Assembly (NCBI RefSeq): GCF_014879935.1
Contig: NZ_JACSRD010000154.1
Location: 1 to 64,000 of the forward strand
Direction of reading: 5' to 3'
Length of the DNA stretch: 64,000 bases
From: Prosthecobacter sp.
Lineage (GTDB): Bacteria; Verrucomicrobiota; Verrucomicrobiia; Verrucomicrobiales; Verrucomicrobiaceae
Below are positions 56,647-64,000 of the stretch, piece after piece. Both the position numbers and the translations under genes were made by a program. Position 1 is the stretch's first letter; every line of letters starts with the position of its first letter. The notes below the pieces were generated by a model. The model was not told the DNA's origin, made no database searches, and was given only the letters and a program-made list of their open reading frames with translations.

Positions 56647-57117
56647 TCAAACCCTCAAGGAGATGACCTGCGCGATCCTGCGCGGCCATTCGTGAGCCGG
56701 CAGGCTTCGTCGTGGCGGCGTTTCAGGCGCACGACGCACGCCAGCCAGCGCCAGACGGCAGCTTTTCTCCAAAACAAGCGTTCCGATCACATCAAACTGC
56801 GGAGAAATGTCCGGCGTGGCATCCTGCTGATGCTTGGCGACGAGCGAATCCACCACGGCCGCATGTTCGTGCCGGTCGCCAACGTCCTCCTCATCATCGT
56901 GAGCCGGTGCGGGCTCATGCTCCTCCTCATGGCAGGCGGCAGAATGCGGTCCATCGCAATGATCGACCTGGCTGAGACGCTCCACCCCGCCGCAATCGCA
57001 CATGAAACCGCGATGCAGGCCGAACGTCTGCGCCCAGCCAATCGCGAGAAGCGCGAGCAGGCCGAGGACAAGCCGGTGATGGCGGAGACGAAGCATGGCG
57101 GCAAGCATAGTCCACAT
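56647..57117 (-). CDS. His/Cys-rich small membrane/periplasmic protein, first gene of the metal locus
   Basis: Up to 156 residues. A hydrophobic N-terminus (HHRLVLGLLALLAIGWAQTF) is followed by a metal-ligand-rich region (FMCDCGGVERLSQVDHCDG; HSAACHEEEHEPAPAHDDEE; DRHEHAAV) and a basic C-terminal half without recognisable fold. The CDC, HC, CH and HxH clusters suggest a metal-binding sensor or buffer at the head of the efflux operon. Starts at 57117, 57108 and 57096 are all possible; the last begins MLRLRHH. I know of no named family. Confidence 0.6.
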   Translation of the reverse strand: MWTMLAAMLRLRHHRLVLGLLALLAIGWAQTFGLHRGFMCDCGGVERLSQVDHCDGPHSAACHEEEHEPAPAHDDEEDVGDRHEHAAVVDSLVAKHQQDATPDISPQFDVIGTLVLEKSCRLALAGVRRAPETPPRRSLPAHEWPRRIAQVISLRV

Positions 57118-57183
57118 CGACGGTCTGCCGCAAGCTTCGATTCAATCCAGCCCGCCGGACAGTTCGCCCGGACGTCTCACGTA

Positions 57184-57690
57184 ATGGGTGACATGAGCAG
57201 CTTCCGCCTCCGCCCGCACTTCACGCACCGGCTGGACATGAACGTCGAGCAGGCCCGGTCATGGCTGGAGAGCGGCATGCGTGAGCACGCGGAACGCTGC
57301 GAGGTGAAAAGCTTCCCCGGCTACCTCAGCCTGCGCATTCTGGAGTCAGAGCAGCATTACTGGTCTCCCCAGCTTCAGCTCAGCCTCGATCCTGATGGGG
57401 ATGGTGCGCTGGTCACCGGCACCTACGGGCCGAACACGAACCTGTGGTCCTCATTTGTGTATGCGTATCTGATCCTGGCCTCGGCGGCGCTGTTCTCAGG
57501 CATCCTCGGCATGTGCCAGTGGTGCATCGGCCAGACGCCGTGGGGCCTGTGGATTCTCGGCCTCGCCCTGACCATCGCCGCCGGGCTCTACATCTCCGCC
57601 CAGATGGGGCAGAAGCTAGGCGCACAGCAGACTTTCCAGCTCCATTGCGTGTATGAGGCCGCCATCGGCCGCGAAGTCGCCATCTCGTGA
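57184..57690 (+). CDS. Conserved-looking membrane protein of unknown function
   Basis: A 168-residue protein. The N-terminal 90 residues form a soluble alpha/beta region (FRLRPHFTHRLDMNVEQARS; CEVKSFPGYLSLRILESEQH; QLQLSLDPDGDGALVTGTYG). Two membrane helices follow (SSFVYAYLILASAALFSGIL; PWGLWILGLALTIAAGLYIS) and then a short cytoplasmic tail (QKLGAQQTFQLHCVYEAAIG). I do not recognise a family with confidence. It reads divergently from the His-rich metal gene with 66 nt between them. ATG 57184 or 57193 could be the start; upstream frame continuation looks non-coding. Confidence 0.65.
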   Translation: MGDMSSFRLRPHFTHRLDMNVEQARSWLESGMREHAERCEVKSFPGYLSLRILESEQHYWSPQLQLSLDPDGDGALVTGTYGPNTNLWSSFVYAYLILASAALFSGILGMCQWCIGQTPWGLWILGLALTIAAGLYISAQMGQKLGAQQTFQLHCVYEAAIGREVAIS

Positions 57691-57692
57691 CG

Positions 57693-58847
57693 TCACTCCT
57701 GACGCTTCTTCAATTCGACGAGCGCATTGAGGATCTTCACGCGGTTCATCTCATGAACCTCGATCTTCTCGCCGATCTTCGGCACCAGAGTCACGGTCAG
57801 TTCACCGCCCAGGTGCTCGCGGAATTCTTCGAGGCCTTCGAGGATGACCGGTTCGCCGCTGCGACCGTTGTCGAGCAGGTGCGGCGAGTAGGTGGCGAAT
57901 CCGATGCGCTCGATGAGCTGGAGCACGCGTTCGCAGGTTTCGGCATCCAGAATGCCCTGCATGCGTGAATAGACGAGATCGACGGCCATGCCGATCGCCA
58001 CGGCCTCGCCATGGCTGACGGAGAACTTCGAGATCTGCTCCAGTTTGTGCGCGGCCCAGTGGCCGAAGTCGAGCGGGCGGGCGGAGCCGAGCTCAAACGG
58101 ATCGCCACCCGTGGCGATGTGCTCCACGTGCAGTTCGGCGCTGCGTTGGACGACTTTTTCGAGTGCTTCCTGCTTCAGCGCGGCCAGATCGTCCGCCATG
58201 GCTTCGATTTGCTCGAAAAAGACGCCGTCACGGATGAGCGAGACCTTGATCGCCTCGATGATGCCATTGCGGCGTTCGCGAGGTGGCAGCGATTCGAGGA
58301 ACGCGAAGTCGTTCACCACCGCGTAGGGCACGGCGAAGCTGCCGATCCAGTTCTTCTTGCCGAAGAAGTTCACGCCGTTCTTCACGCCGACACCGCCATC
58401 GCCCTGCGACAGCGTGGTGGTGGGGAAACGCACGTGCCGGATGCCGCGATGCGCCGTGGAGGCGGCAAAGCAGACGAGATCCAGCACCGCACCGCCGCCA
58501 ATGACGAAAACGTAGCTGTGACGGTCGAGCGCGGCCTCATTCATGGCGTCCCAGCAGCATTCGACGAGGCGCAGGTCGTTTTTGCATTTTTCCCCGCCAG
58601 GAATCACCACCGGCATGTCCACCAGCGTGAACGCGTCGGCATGCGCCTCGCCGTAACCCACGATGTCATCCAGCAGGTCACGATTGGCATTGGAGACGGC
58701 CTCATCGACGAACACGAGCACGCGCGGGCGCTTGTGCGGATGGTCGAGGGCGATGAGATCGCGGAGGGTGTTGTTTCGCGCCACAAAGACATCCCGCGAA
58801 AACAGAATGCGGTGCGTGTGTTCGAGCCTGATTGTCTTCTCCAGCAT
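57693..58847 (-). CDS. 3-dehydroquinate-synthase-like sugar-phosphate cyclase (EboD-like)
   Basis: A 384-residue member of the dehydroquinate synthase superfamily. NAD-binding VFVIGGGAVLDLVCFAAS and the loop PTTTLSQGDGGVGVKNGVNF with FFGKKNWIGSF are seen. Metal ligands appear in ERRNGIIEAIKVSLI (Glu), RPLDFGHWAAHKLE (His) and SVSHGEAVAIGM (His). The loop differs from housekeeping AroB (normally PTTLLAQVDASVGGKTGVN) and, with an adjacent UbiA gene, points to EboD of the ebo operon, whose product is not settled. ATG 58847 is chosen; an in-frame ATG at 58874 adds nine residues. It lies 83 nt downstream of the UbiA gene on the same strand. Confidence 0.8.
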   Translation of the reverse strand: MLEKTIRLEHTHRILFSRDVFVARNNTLRDLIALDHPHKRPRVLVFVDEAVSNANRDLLDDIVGYGEAHADAFTLVDMPVVIPGGEKCKNDLRLVECCWDAMNEAALDRHSYVFVIGGGAVLDLVCFAASTAHRGIRHVRFPTTTLSQGDGGVGVKNGVNFFGKKNWIGSFAVPYAVVNDFAFLESLPPRERRNGIIEAIKVSLIRDGVFFEQIEAMADDLAALKQEALEKVVQRSAELHVEHIATGGDPFELGSARPLDFGHWAAHKLEQISKFSVSHGEAVAIGMAVDLVYSRMQGILDAETCERVLQLIERIGFATYSPHLLDNGRSGEPVILEGLEEFREHLGGELTVTLVPKIGEKIEVHEMNRVKILNALVELKKRQE

Positions 58848-58930
58848 TAACGGGGATCGGTTCTTTGCCTGCAAGACGGTTGGAGGTCAAAGGGAAAGGC
58901 CAAACGGGACGCCAAAGCGCGTTCTTGCGC

Positions 58931-59797
58931 TCACGTCGCGGCGATCCAGCGCTGCCAGAGGCGCAGCAAGGGAGCCAATGCAGCAAAAGCCAGGGCCAGA
59001 GGCACGGAGACCGCGGCGACAGCCAGGGCATCCACAACGGCAATCCCCGCCAGCAGAAGGCCGACCGCCCGGCCGATGTGAGGGCCGCCTCGGCGCAAAG
59101 TGTTGAGCGCATGAAGCACCCACAGGGCAAAGACAATGAGGATGAGATACTGCCACTCGTCCCCCCCTCCAATCACCACCCTGGTCACACAGAGGACGCC
59201 CGGCTGAATCAATAGAATCAACGCGGTCAGTGAGGAGAGGAGCGGCAGCACGCCCTTCTGCTTGTGCTCCAGCCTTGCCGCCAGGGTGATGCCCACCACG
59301 TAACTTCCCAGCGCCAGAGCAGCCATCAGCACCGCATAACCCGGCTGTCCAGGCACGGAGGAAGCCGCTGAAGCAGCCATCAAGTAGAGCAAAGCACGGC
59401 AGGCGCCCATCACCAACACGGAGCCCGCCCAGGGCTTGTGATACAGGTCATAGAACAAAATGGCGGCCACCAGACCGAGTGTAGTCCCGACTTGCGCTCC
59501 ATGGAGGCAGGCGATGACAATTCCCGCCGCCAAGAAGCCCCCACCGACGCTCCAGGCCATTCCCAACCCCACCTGCCCTGCCGGAATCGGCCGCTCTTGG
59601 CGATGCTCGCGGTCGAATTTCACATCCGCCGCGTCATTGAGGATCATGCCGCCGGTGTAGAGCAATGAACCCGCGAAGATGAGCCAGTAGAGGCGTGCAT
59701 CCGCCCACTCACCGCCTGCGAGCAGCCATGCGGCGGTCACATTCGTCCACACGGTGGGCAGATTCGAGATGCGGGCGAGCTGGAGCCAGGGTTTCAT
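58931..59797 (-). CDS. UbiA-family prenyltransferase (EboC-like)
   Basis: A 288-residue polytopic membrane enzyme. The first aspartate motif is GMILNDAADVKFDREHRQER (NDxxDxxxD type), which binds the Mg-diphosphate of the prenyl donor, followed by PIPAG. The second acidic region is reduced (LFYDLYHKPWAGSVLVMGAC, one Asp). About eight or nine helices are evident. The N-terminus (MKPWLQLARISNLPTVWTNV) and TGGMILNDAADV match the EboC subfamily better than menaquinone or haem-O enzymes as far as I can judge by eye. The start lies 3 nt after the opcA stop, so it is in the zwf-opcA operon and presumably co-expressed with the dehydroquinate-synthase-like gene. Confidence 0.85.
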   Translation of the reverse strand: MKPWLQLARISNLPTVWTNVTAAWLLAGGEWADARLYWLIFAGSLLYTGGMILNDAADVKFDREHRQERPIPAGQVGLGMAWSVGGGFLAAGIVIACLHGAQVGTTLGLVAAILFYDLYHKPWAGSVLVMGACRALLYLMAASAASSVPGQPGYAVLMAALALGSYVVGITLAARLEHKQKGVLPLLSSLTALILLIQPGVLCVTRVVIGGGDEWQYLILIVFALWVLHALNTLRRGGPHIGRAVGLLLAGIAVVDALAVAAVSVPLALAFAALAPLLRLWQRWIAAT

Positions 59798-59800
59798 CCG

Positions 59801-60823
59801 TCACTTCAGCATGGCACGGATGAGCGGGAGCATGCCCGAATAGAGCGTGCTGCCACCACGGCGGGAGAGCTGTTCGTTGACCAGCTCGGCATCACTGTCC
59901 GCATCGGCAGGGAGGAGTTCCTTGTGCTCGTGCTGGCCGCAGGAGGTGCAGACGTGAACAAAGGACGAATCGCAGTCGCGCCGCACATCGCCACGCACGC
60001 CTTCTCCTTCGAGAATGAGGCGTTGCAGGGCCGGCCCCGTGTCTTTTTCGATCAATTCGAGCTCCAGCGACATGTCGAGCCGGCGGTTGATCCACGCGGC
60101 GAGGAGCAGCGCGGTCATGCGCTGGCCTTTGAGATGCGTGATGGTCAGTTTGCGCAGCTTGGAGAGGTTTTGCAGCGCATTGGCATCCTGGAAGCATCCA
60201 GCCAGGGCTGTGCGCATGAGGTGGGAGCGGGTCCAGGCGAGGTCACGGACATCAAACCGGGCGGTCTCCTCACCCAAGGCGGCCAGGAGCGCGTCGAATT
60301 GAGGCGCGGGGTCGCTCCAGCGGGCGGAATCGATGATCAGCGTGTCGATGCGGGAGTAGAAGCGCTCGTGGAAGTGCTTCGTGATGTCCGCCTGCCACCA
60401 CACGACGAGCGGGAGGTCGGAATTGAGGTGGGCGAAGACGATGTTCTGCACCTGCGTGGCATCGCCGCCTTCCAGCACAAAGCTGATCTGCTCGCTGCAC
60501 ACGGCCTGCCTGCCGTGATAGGGACGGCAGAGGGCCTGAATCCAGGCGCGGGCACGCGGCGGCTGCGCCTCAGGCAGCGCCAGGATCAGCAGGGCGCGGC
60601 AGGAGTGCTCCGCCGCGACGCGGTCGAGCAGGGCGTTGTCATCAGCCAGCACGGAGCTGTCCTCGGTGTAGATCGCCAGATTGATGAGTGAGGCGCGGGT
60701 CTTCGCCTCGTCGTTCTCCCACAGCTTCTTCAACTCGCTTTCGATGCGCGAGATGGGCGTTTCCAGGCCGAGGCGGCCGAGGTCGGAGTCTTTGAGTGAG
60801 GACGCGGCCATGATCGTCTGCAT
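59801..60823 (-). CDS. opcA: Glucose-6-phosphate dehydrogenase assembly protein OpcA
   Basis: A 340-residue protein of the OpcA family, which in cyanobacteria and actinobacteria activates or assembles glucose-6-phosphate dehydrogenase. Recognised segments are ASLINLAIYTEDSSVLADDN, EHSCRALLILALPEAQPPRA, VAHL-type IVFAHLNSDLPLVVWWQADI, and the C-terminal DLAWTRSHLMRTALAGCFQD. A small CxxC (VCTSCGQHEHKE) precedes the C-terminus; its role is unknown. The gene follows zwf by 6 nt, the usual zwf-opcA order. ATG 60823 is used, with ATG 60811 a close alternative. Confidence 0.9.
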   Translation of the reverse strand: MQTIMAASSLKDSDLGRLGLETPISRIESELKKLWENDEAKTRASLINLAIYTEDSSVLADDNALLDRVAAEHSCRALLILALPEAQPPRARAWIQALCRPYHGRQAVCSEQISFVLEGGDATQVQNIVFAHLNSDLPLVVWWQADITKHFHERFYSRIDTLIIDSARWSDPAPQFDALLAALGEETARFDVRDLAWTRSHLMRTALAGCFQDANALQNLSKLRKLTITHLKGQRMTALLLAAWINRRLDMSLELELIEKDTGPALQRLILEGEGVRGDVRRDCDSSFVHVCTSCGQHEHKELLPADADSDAELVNEQLSRRGGSTLYSGMLPLIRAMLK

Positions 60824-60829
60824 TCCAGG

Positions 60830-62371
60830 TTAAAGGAGCCGCCATTCGCGGCCGTCCTGCCGGAGCAGGTCGTCCGCTTCCTTCGGCCCCCAGCTTCCCG
60901 CCGGATATTCGCGCATGGGCGGTGGATTGTCCGTCTTGTGCCAGGCTTTTTCGAGCTCGTCGATGAACTTCCACGCGTTCTCCACCTCGTCGCGGCGGGC
61001 GAAGAGCGTGGCATCACCGGCCATGGCGTCGAGGAGCAGGCGCTCATAGGCCTCCGGGCTGGCCTTGCCGAAGCTGCTGCTGTAGCGGAAGTCCATCTTC
61101 ACCTGCTGCATGTTCATCGCCTGCCCCGGCTGCTTGCACAGGATGCGCAGGGCGATGCCCTCATCCGGCTGGATGCGGATGACGAGGGTGTTTTCGCTGT
61201 TCTTGATGAGATTGTTCGTGGCGAAGGGCACCTGCGGCGGCTTTTTGAAGTGCACGCTGATCTCGGTGGCCTTCTTCGGCAGTTGCTTGCCCACGCGGAT
61301 GTAAAACGGCACACCCTGCCAGCGCCAGGTGTCGATGAACAGACGCAGGGCGACGTAGGGCTCCGTGTTTGACTGCGGATTCACCCGGTCCTCCTGCCGG
61401 TAGCCCACACGCGGCACGCCATCGACGCTGCCGGCGGTGTACTGGGCGCGGATGACGTTTTTGCCCACGGCTTCGGGTCCGATGAGGGGCCTCAGCGCAC
61501 GGATCACCTTCACTTTCTCATCACGCACGGAGTCGGCGCTCAGATCGGTGGGCGGCTCCATCGCCACAAGGCTGAGGAGCTGGAAAAGGTGGTTCTGCAC
61601 CATGTCACGCAGCGCACCTGCGGTGTCGTAGTAGCCACCGCGACCGCCTTCCATGCCGAGATTCTCGGCACAGGTGATCTGCACGTGGTCGATGTAGCGG
61701 GAGTTCCAGTTCGGCTCGAACAACGCGTTGGCGAAGCGCAGCACCATGATGTTCTGCGCGGTCTCCTTGCCGAGATAGTGGTCGATGCGGTAGGTGTCTT
61801 TCTCCTCGAAGGTCTCGGCCACCACATGGTTCAAAGCACGGGCGCTGGCCAGATCCTTGCCGAAGGGCTTTTCACACACCACGCGCGCCCATTTGCCGCC
61901 GACGCCTTCATTCAGCCCTGCGGCACGGAGCATCTCCAGGATCGATTTGAAGGCCTCGGGAGCGGAAGCGAGGTAGAACAGGCGGTTTGCCGGAGCACCA
62001 CGTTCCTTGTCGAACTCGTCGAGCAGGACGCGCAGTGACTTGTAACCGTCGAGGTCCTCGAACTCGCTGCGGTGGTAGTGGATGCACTGCGAAAAGCTGC
62101 TCCACAGTTCCTCGTTGTGGCCCTGGCGGCTGTTTTTGCGGTTCCCGGCCTCCAATTCAGTGCGGAACACCTCGTCCGTCTTGTCGCGACGGGCGAAGCC
62201 GACGACCTTGAACTGCGGCGGCAGGTCGCCACAGGCGGCGATGTTGTAAAAGGCCGGGATCAGTTTGCGATTCGTCAGGTCACCGGTGGCACCGAAGATG
62301 ACCACGGTGCAGGGCTCCGCACGGTGGCGGGAAATGAGGGTTTCTTGGAAGGGATTTTCCAGATCGGACAT
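60830..62371 (-). CDS. zwf: Glucose-6-phosphate 1-dehydrogenase
   Basis: A 513-residue enzyme converting glucose 6-phosphate to 6-phosphogluconolactone, the entry to the oxidative pentose phosphate pathway. The coenzyme loop is VVIFGATGDLTNRKLIPAFY, and the substrate/catalytic signature is YRIDHYLGKETAQN near residues 192-205, with His and Lys as expected. EKPFGKDLASARALN and a C-terminal VRIQPDEG-like strand (VIRIQPDEGIALRI) complete the fold. ATG 62371 gives the usual family length; 29 upstream in-frame codons do not resemble the family. It heads a minus-strand operon with opcA, the UbiA gene and probably the cyclase-like gene. Confidence 0.97.
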   Translation of the reverse strand: MSDLENPFQETLISRHRAEPCTVVIFGATGDLTNRKLIPAFYNIAACGDLPPQFKVVGFARRDKTDEVFRTELEAGNRKNSRQGHNEELWSSFSQCIHYHRSEFEDLDGYKSLRVLLDEFDKERGAPANRLFYLASAPEAFKSILEMLRAAGLNEGVGGKWARVVCEKPFGKDLASARALNHVVAETFEEKDTYRIDHYLGKETAQNIMVLRFANALFEPNWNSRYIDHVQITCAENLGMEGGRGGYYDTAGALRDMVQNHLFQLLSLVAMEPPTDLSADSVRDEKVKVIRALRPLIGPEAVGKNVIRAQYTAGSVDGVPRVGYRQEDRVNPQSNTEPYVALRLFIDTWRWQGVPFYIRVGKQLPKKATEISVHFKKPPQVPFATNNLIKNSENTLVIRIQPDEGIALRILCKQPGQAMNMQQVKMDFRYSSSFGKASPEAYERLLLDAMAGDATLFARRDEVENAWKFIDELEKAWHKTDNPPPMREYPAGSWGPKEADDLLRQDGREWRLL

Positions 62372-62415
62372 GGTTTTGAAGCAAAGCTCGCGCCACCATT
62401 GCAGCGCGTGAAGCC

Positions 62416-62443
62416 AGACTAGCCTCTCGCCTCGTGATGGCAA
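62416..62443 (-). promoter_or_regulatory. Candidate zwf operon promoter
   Basis: Minus-strand TTGCCA (62443-62438) and TAGTCT (62421-62416) are 16 nt apart, placing a start of transcription about 38 nt before the zwf ATG. Confidence 0.3.
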
Positions 62444-62473
62444 CCTGCGATGCGCCACGCCACCTCCGCGTTG

Positions 62474-62490
62474 GATGAAATCACTTCATC
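62474..62490. promoter_or_regulatory. Inverted repeat GATGAA-N5-TTCATC
   Basis: Perfect 6-base arms around ATCAC in the 245-nt divergent region between zwf and the ECF sigma gene, upstream of the candidate promoters for both. The arrangement resembles an operator; no regulator gene is adjacent. Confidence 0.3.
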
Positions 62491-62579
62491 GCGCGGATGA
62501 ACAGCGCCGATCACGGACCCCGCCGCAAAATGCACGGCTCTATCGCCGAATTTCGCAGTGTCGCGGAGGTTTCAATGGT

Positions 62580-62607
62580 TTGACACGGCCGCTCAACCGC
62601 TGACAAT
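62580..62607 (+). promoter_or_regulatory. Candidate near-leaderless promoter of the ECF sigma gene
   Basis: Perfect -35 TTGACA (62580-62585), 16-nt spacer and GACAAT (62602-62607, 4 of 6 matches to TATAAT). The ATG is only 9 nt after the -10, so the mRNA would have a leader of about 2-4 nt. Confidence 0.4.
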
Positions 62608-62616
62608 CAGCGCCCG

Positions 62617-63297
62617 ATGAGCAAAGCGGCGCCAGAACCCGAGATCCAGGTCCCGGAAGACGTGAAAAAAGAAAAGGGCTTGTGGGAGAAAACCCGCAAA
62701 AGCCTGATCGAGCGTCTGAACAACTGGGAAGACCAGCGCACCTGGAACGAGTTTTACCAGACTTACTGGCGGCTGATTTTCAGCGTGGCCACCAAGGCAG
62801 GCCTGACCCGCGAGGAGGCCTTTGATGTCATCCAGGAAACGATCATCGCCATCGCCCGCCAGGTGCAGAAAGGGCAGTACGATCCCCGCGCCGGCTCGTT
62901 CAAGGCCTGGCTGCTGCAAATGACGCGCTGGCGCATCCTGGATGTCTTCCGCGCCCGCAAACGCCAGCCTTCGCTGGCCGACCAGGGCAATGCGGACACG
63001 GAAGACACCAGCACGCAGATCGTGGACCGGCTGTCCCAGGACAAGGACAACATGCTGGAGAAGATCTGGGACCGCGAGTGGCGTGACAACATCACCGCCG
63101 CCGCGCTCGAACGCGTGAAGGCCAAGGTCTCGCCCCGTCAGTTCCAGATTTTCGACTGCTACGTCATGAAAGGCTGGGGCGTGAAGAAGACGTCCGAAGC
63201 CCTCGGCATCAACGCGGCGCAGGTGTACCTGGCCAAGCACCGCGTCGGCGCTCTCGTGAAGAAAGAGGTGCAGGCGCTCGAAAACACGATGCTGTAG
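62617..63297 (+). CDS. ECF-type RNA polymerase sigma factor
   Basis: A 226-residue two-domain sigma factor. Sigma-2 is WNEFYQTYWRLIFSVATKAG, TREEAFDVIQETIIAIARQV and FKAWLLQMTRWRILDVFRAR; sigma-4 is ALERVKAKVSPRQFQIFDCY with the helix-turn-helix VKKTSEALGINAAQVYLAKH. An N-terminal extension of about 30 charged residues (PEDVKKEKGLWEKTRKSLIE) precedes sigma-2. No anti-sigma factor is adjacent; instead a Hanks-type kinase gene follows 158 nt downstream, an arrangement common for Planctomycetes/Verrucomicrobia ECF groups in which kinase signalling may replace a classical anti-sigma. Confidence 0.92.
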   Translation: MSKAAPEPEIQVPEDVKKEKGLWEKTRKSLIERLNNWEDQRTWNEFYQTYWRLIFSVATKAGLTREEAFDVIQETIIAIARQVQKGQYDPRAGSFKAWLLQMTRWRILDVFRARKRQPSLADQGNADTEDTSTQIVDRLSQDKDNMLEKIWDREWRDNITAAALERVKAKVSPRQFQIFDCYVMKGWGVKKTSEALGINAAQVYLAKHRVGALVKKEVQALENTML

Positions 63298-63325
63298 CGC
63301 AGGCGGCGTCCGGAAAGGCGGCCCT

Positions 63326-63353
63326 GGGGCATGCACGCGAGTTTCAATGCCCC
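63326..63353. other. Inverted repeat between the sigma and kinase genes
   Basis: GGGGCAT (63326-63332) and ATGCCCC (63347-63353), 14-nt loop, 29 nt after the sigma stop. It is a possible weak hairpin; no T-run follows, so readthrough into the kinase gene is expected. Confidence 0.3.
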
Positions 63354-63455
63354 GAACGGATTGCTTGAGAAGGCCGTTTTTGATGGGAGACTTCCGCGCG
63401 TTTGAACCAGCCCATGCCGGCCGGCTTCAACCAGCGCACCTCCCACGCCAGCCTC

Positions 63456-64000
63456 ATGAGCGATCCTGACGCCCTGCCAGCCGCACTTCCGCACTCGTCC
63501 GTTCACGCCGACGCAGCGGATCACGTGCCTGCGGCCCAGGTGGTGGAAGACGTGGATCACCGGGACTCCACCCGCAGCGTGGAACTGCCCGCGCCTCCGA
63601 TCTCCCCACCGACGGTGAAGCCGCGGGCGAAAGCGCAGCGTGAGAAAAACGGGCCGCCCTCGCACCGCGATGACATCGTCATCCCCGACTACACGCTGCT
63701 GAAACGCATCGGTTCCGGTGCCTACGGAGAGGTCTGGCTGGCACAGAGCGTCACCGGCGCCTTGCGTGCCGTGAAAATCGTCTGGCGTGAGGACTTCGAG
63801 CTCACGCGCACGTTCCATCGCGAATTCCAGGGCATCCAGCAGTTCGAGCCGATCTCCCGCGGTCATCCCTGCCTCGTGCACATCCTGCACGTGGGCTGGA
63901 ATGAGGAACGCGGCTTCTACTACTGTGTGATGGAGCTGGCCGACGATGCCGAGGACGGCGCGAACATGACGGATGTGCAGACCTACGTCCCGCGCACACT
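63456..64000 (+). CDS. Hanks-type Ser/Thr protein kinase, N-terminal part (runs off window)
   Basis: An open frame from ATG 63456 continues past the end of the window (181 codons visible). The first 80 or so residues are a Pro/Ala/His-rich, probably disordered extension. Then IPDYTLLKRIGSGAYGEVWL gives the glycine-rich loop (GSGAYGEV), ALRAVKIVWREDFE the ATP-anchoring lysine, and FHREFQGIQQFEPISRGHP the alpha-C glutamate. The hinge region is FYYCVMELADDAEDG. The catalytic HRD and DFG motifs lie beyond the edge, so activity and any C-terminal sensor domain cannot be judged. The kinase probably works with the upstream ECF sigma factor. The start codon is the first reasonable ATG; there is no clear ribosome-binding site. 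Confidence 0.85.
   Translation, partial: MSDPDALPAALPHSSVHADAADHVPAAQVVEDVDHRDSTRSVELPAPPISPPTVKPRAKAQREKNGPPSHRDDIVIPDYTLLKRIGSGAYGEVWLAQSVTGALRAVKIVWREDFELTRTFHREFQGIQQFEPISRGHPCLVHILHVGWNEERGFYYCVMELADDAEDGANMTDVQTYVPRT

Noticed and set aside
57693-58847. Housekeeping aroB
   Set aside because: The substrate/NAD loop reads SQGDGGVGVKNGVNFFGKKN rather than the AroB form, and the neighbour is a UbiA prenyltransferase; kept as EboD-like, with aroB not fully excluded.

Overview
The window looks like a chromosomal segment of a Verrucomicrobiota bacterium, probably near Verrucomicrobiaceae/Prosthecobacter; no 16S gene or search was available to confirm this. The lineage markers are two large proteins with a PVC-type propeller plus a C-terminal CxxCH haem domain, a giant protein of 'autotransporter-associated beta-strand' repeats ending in a PEP-CTERM signal, a twin-arginine Gfo/Idh/MocA oxidoreductase, an ECF sigma factor followed by a Hanks-type kinase, and palindromic extragenic repeats. 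The DNA is GC-rich. Shine-Dalgarno sequences are weak or absent before most starts, and many gene pairs overlap by ATGA. I see no tRNA, rRNA, transposase, integrase, phage gene or CRISPR array.

Layout. 1-8.7 kb: a degenerate SGNH-like gene coupled to a PVC haem protein, a PPK2 polyphosphate kinase, and a second PVC haem protein. 8.8-13.8 kb: a small membrane protein, an acyltransferase-3 protein with ankyrin repeats inserted in it, a secreted/membrane protein of unknown function, and a TAT-exported MocA oxidoreductase. 13.9-17.0 kb: a coupled three-gene sensory operon (solute-binding protein, histidine kinase, NarL-type regulator) with no transporter genes. 17.1-42.7 kb: one uninterrupted gene of about 25.5 kb for an exported repeat protein of about 8,490 residues. 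It contains nested repeat orders, a PA14-like module and an array of six copies of a different roughly 60-residue module.

43-46.7 kb: dnaG-rpoD (primase and primary sigma factor), the sigma factor carrying two AT-hook-like motifs in its N-terminal tail. 46.7-57.1 kb (minus strand): a lipoate-ligase-family gene and a gamma-glutamylcyclotransferase-like gene, preceded by a heavy-metal efflux locus. That locus has a His/Cys-rich protein, a TolC/CusB/CusA-type tripartite pump, a small Cys-rich periplasmic protein, a P1B ATPase without its own HMA domain, and a separate HMA-MauE-like membrane protein. 57.2-62.4 kb: a small membrane protein, then on the minus strand zwf-opcA (oxidative pentose phosphate entry) followed by a UbiA prenyltransferase and a dehydroquinate-synthase-like protein that together resemble eboC-eboD. 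62.6-64 kb: an ECF sigma factor and the start of a Ser/Thr kinase running off the edge.

The items most worth pursuing are the internal architecture of the giant protein, the transporter-less SBP-kinase-regulator operon, the ankyrin/acyltransferase chimera, the AT-hook sigma factor and the eboCD-like pair downstream of zwf-opcA. Functions come from motif recognition by eye; no alignment or database search was run.
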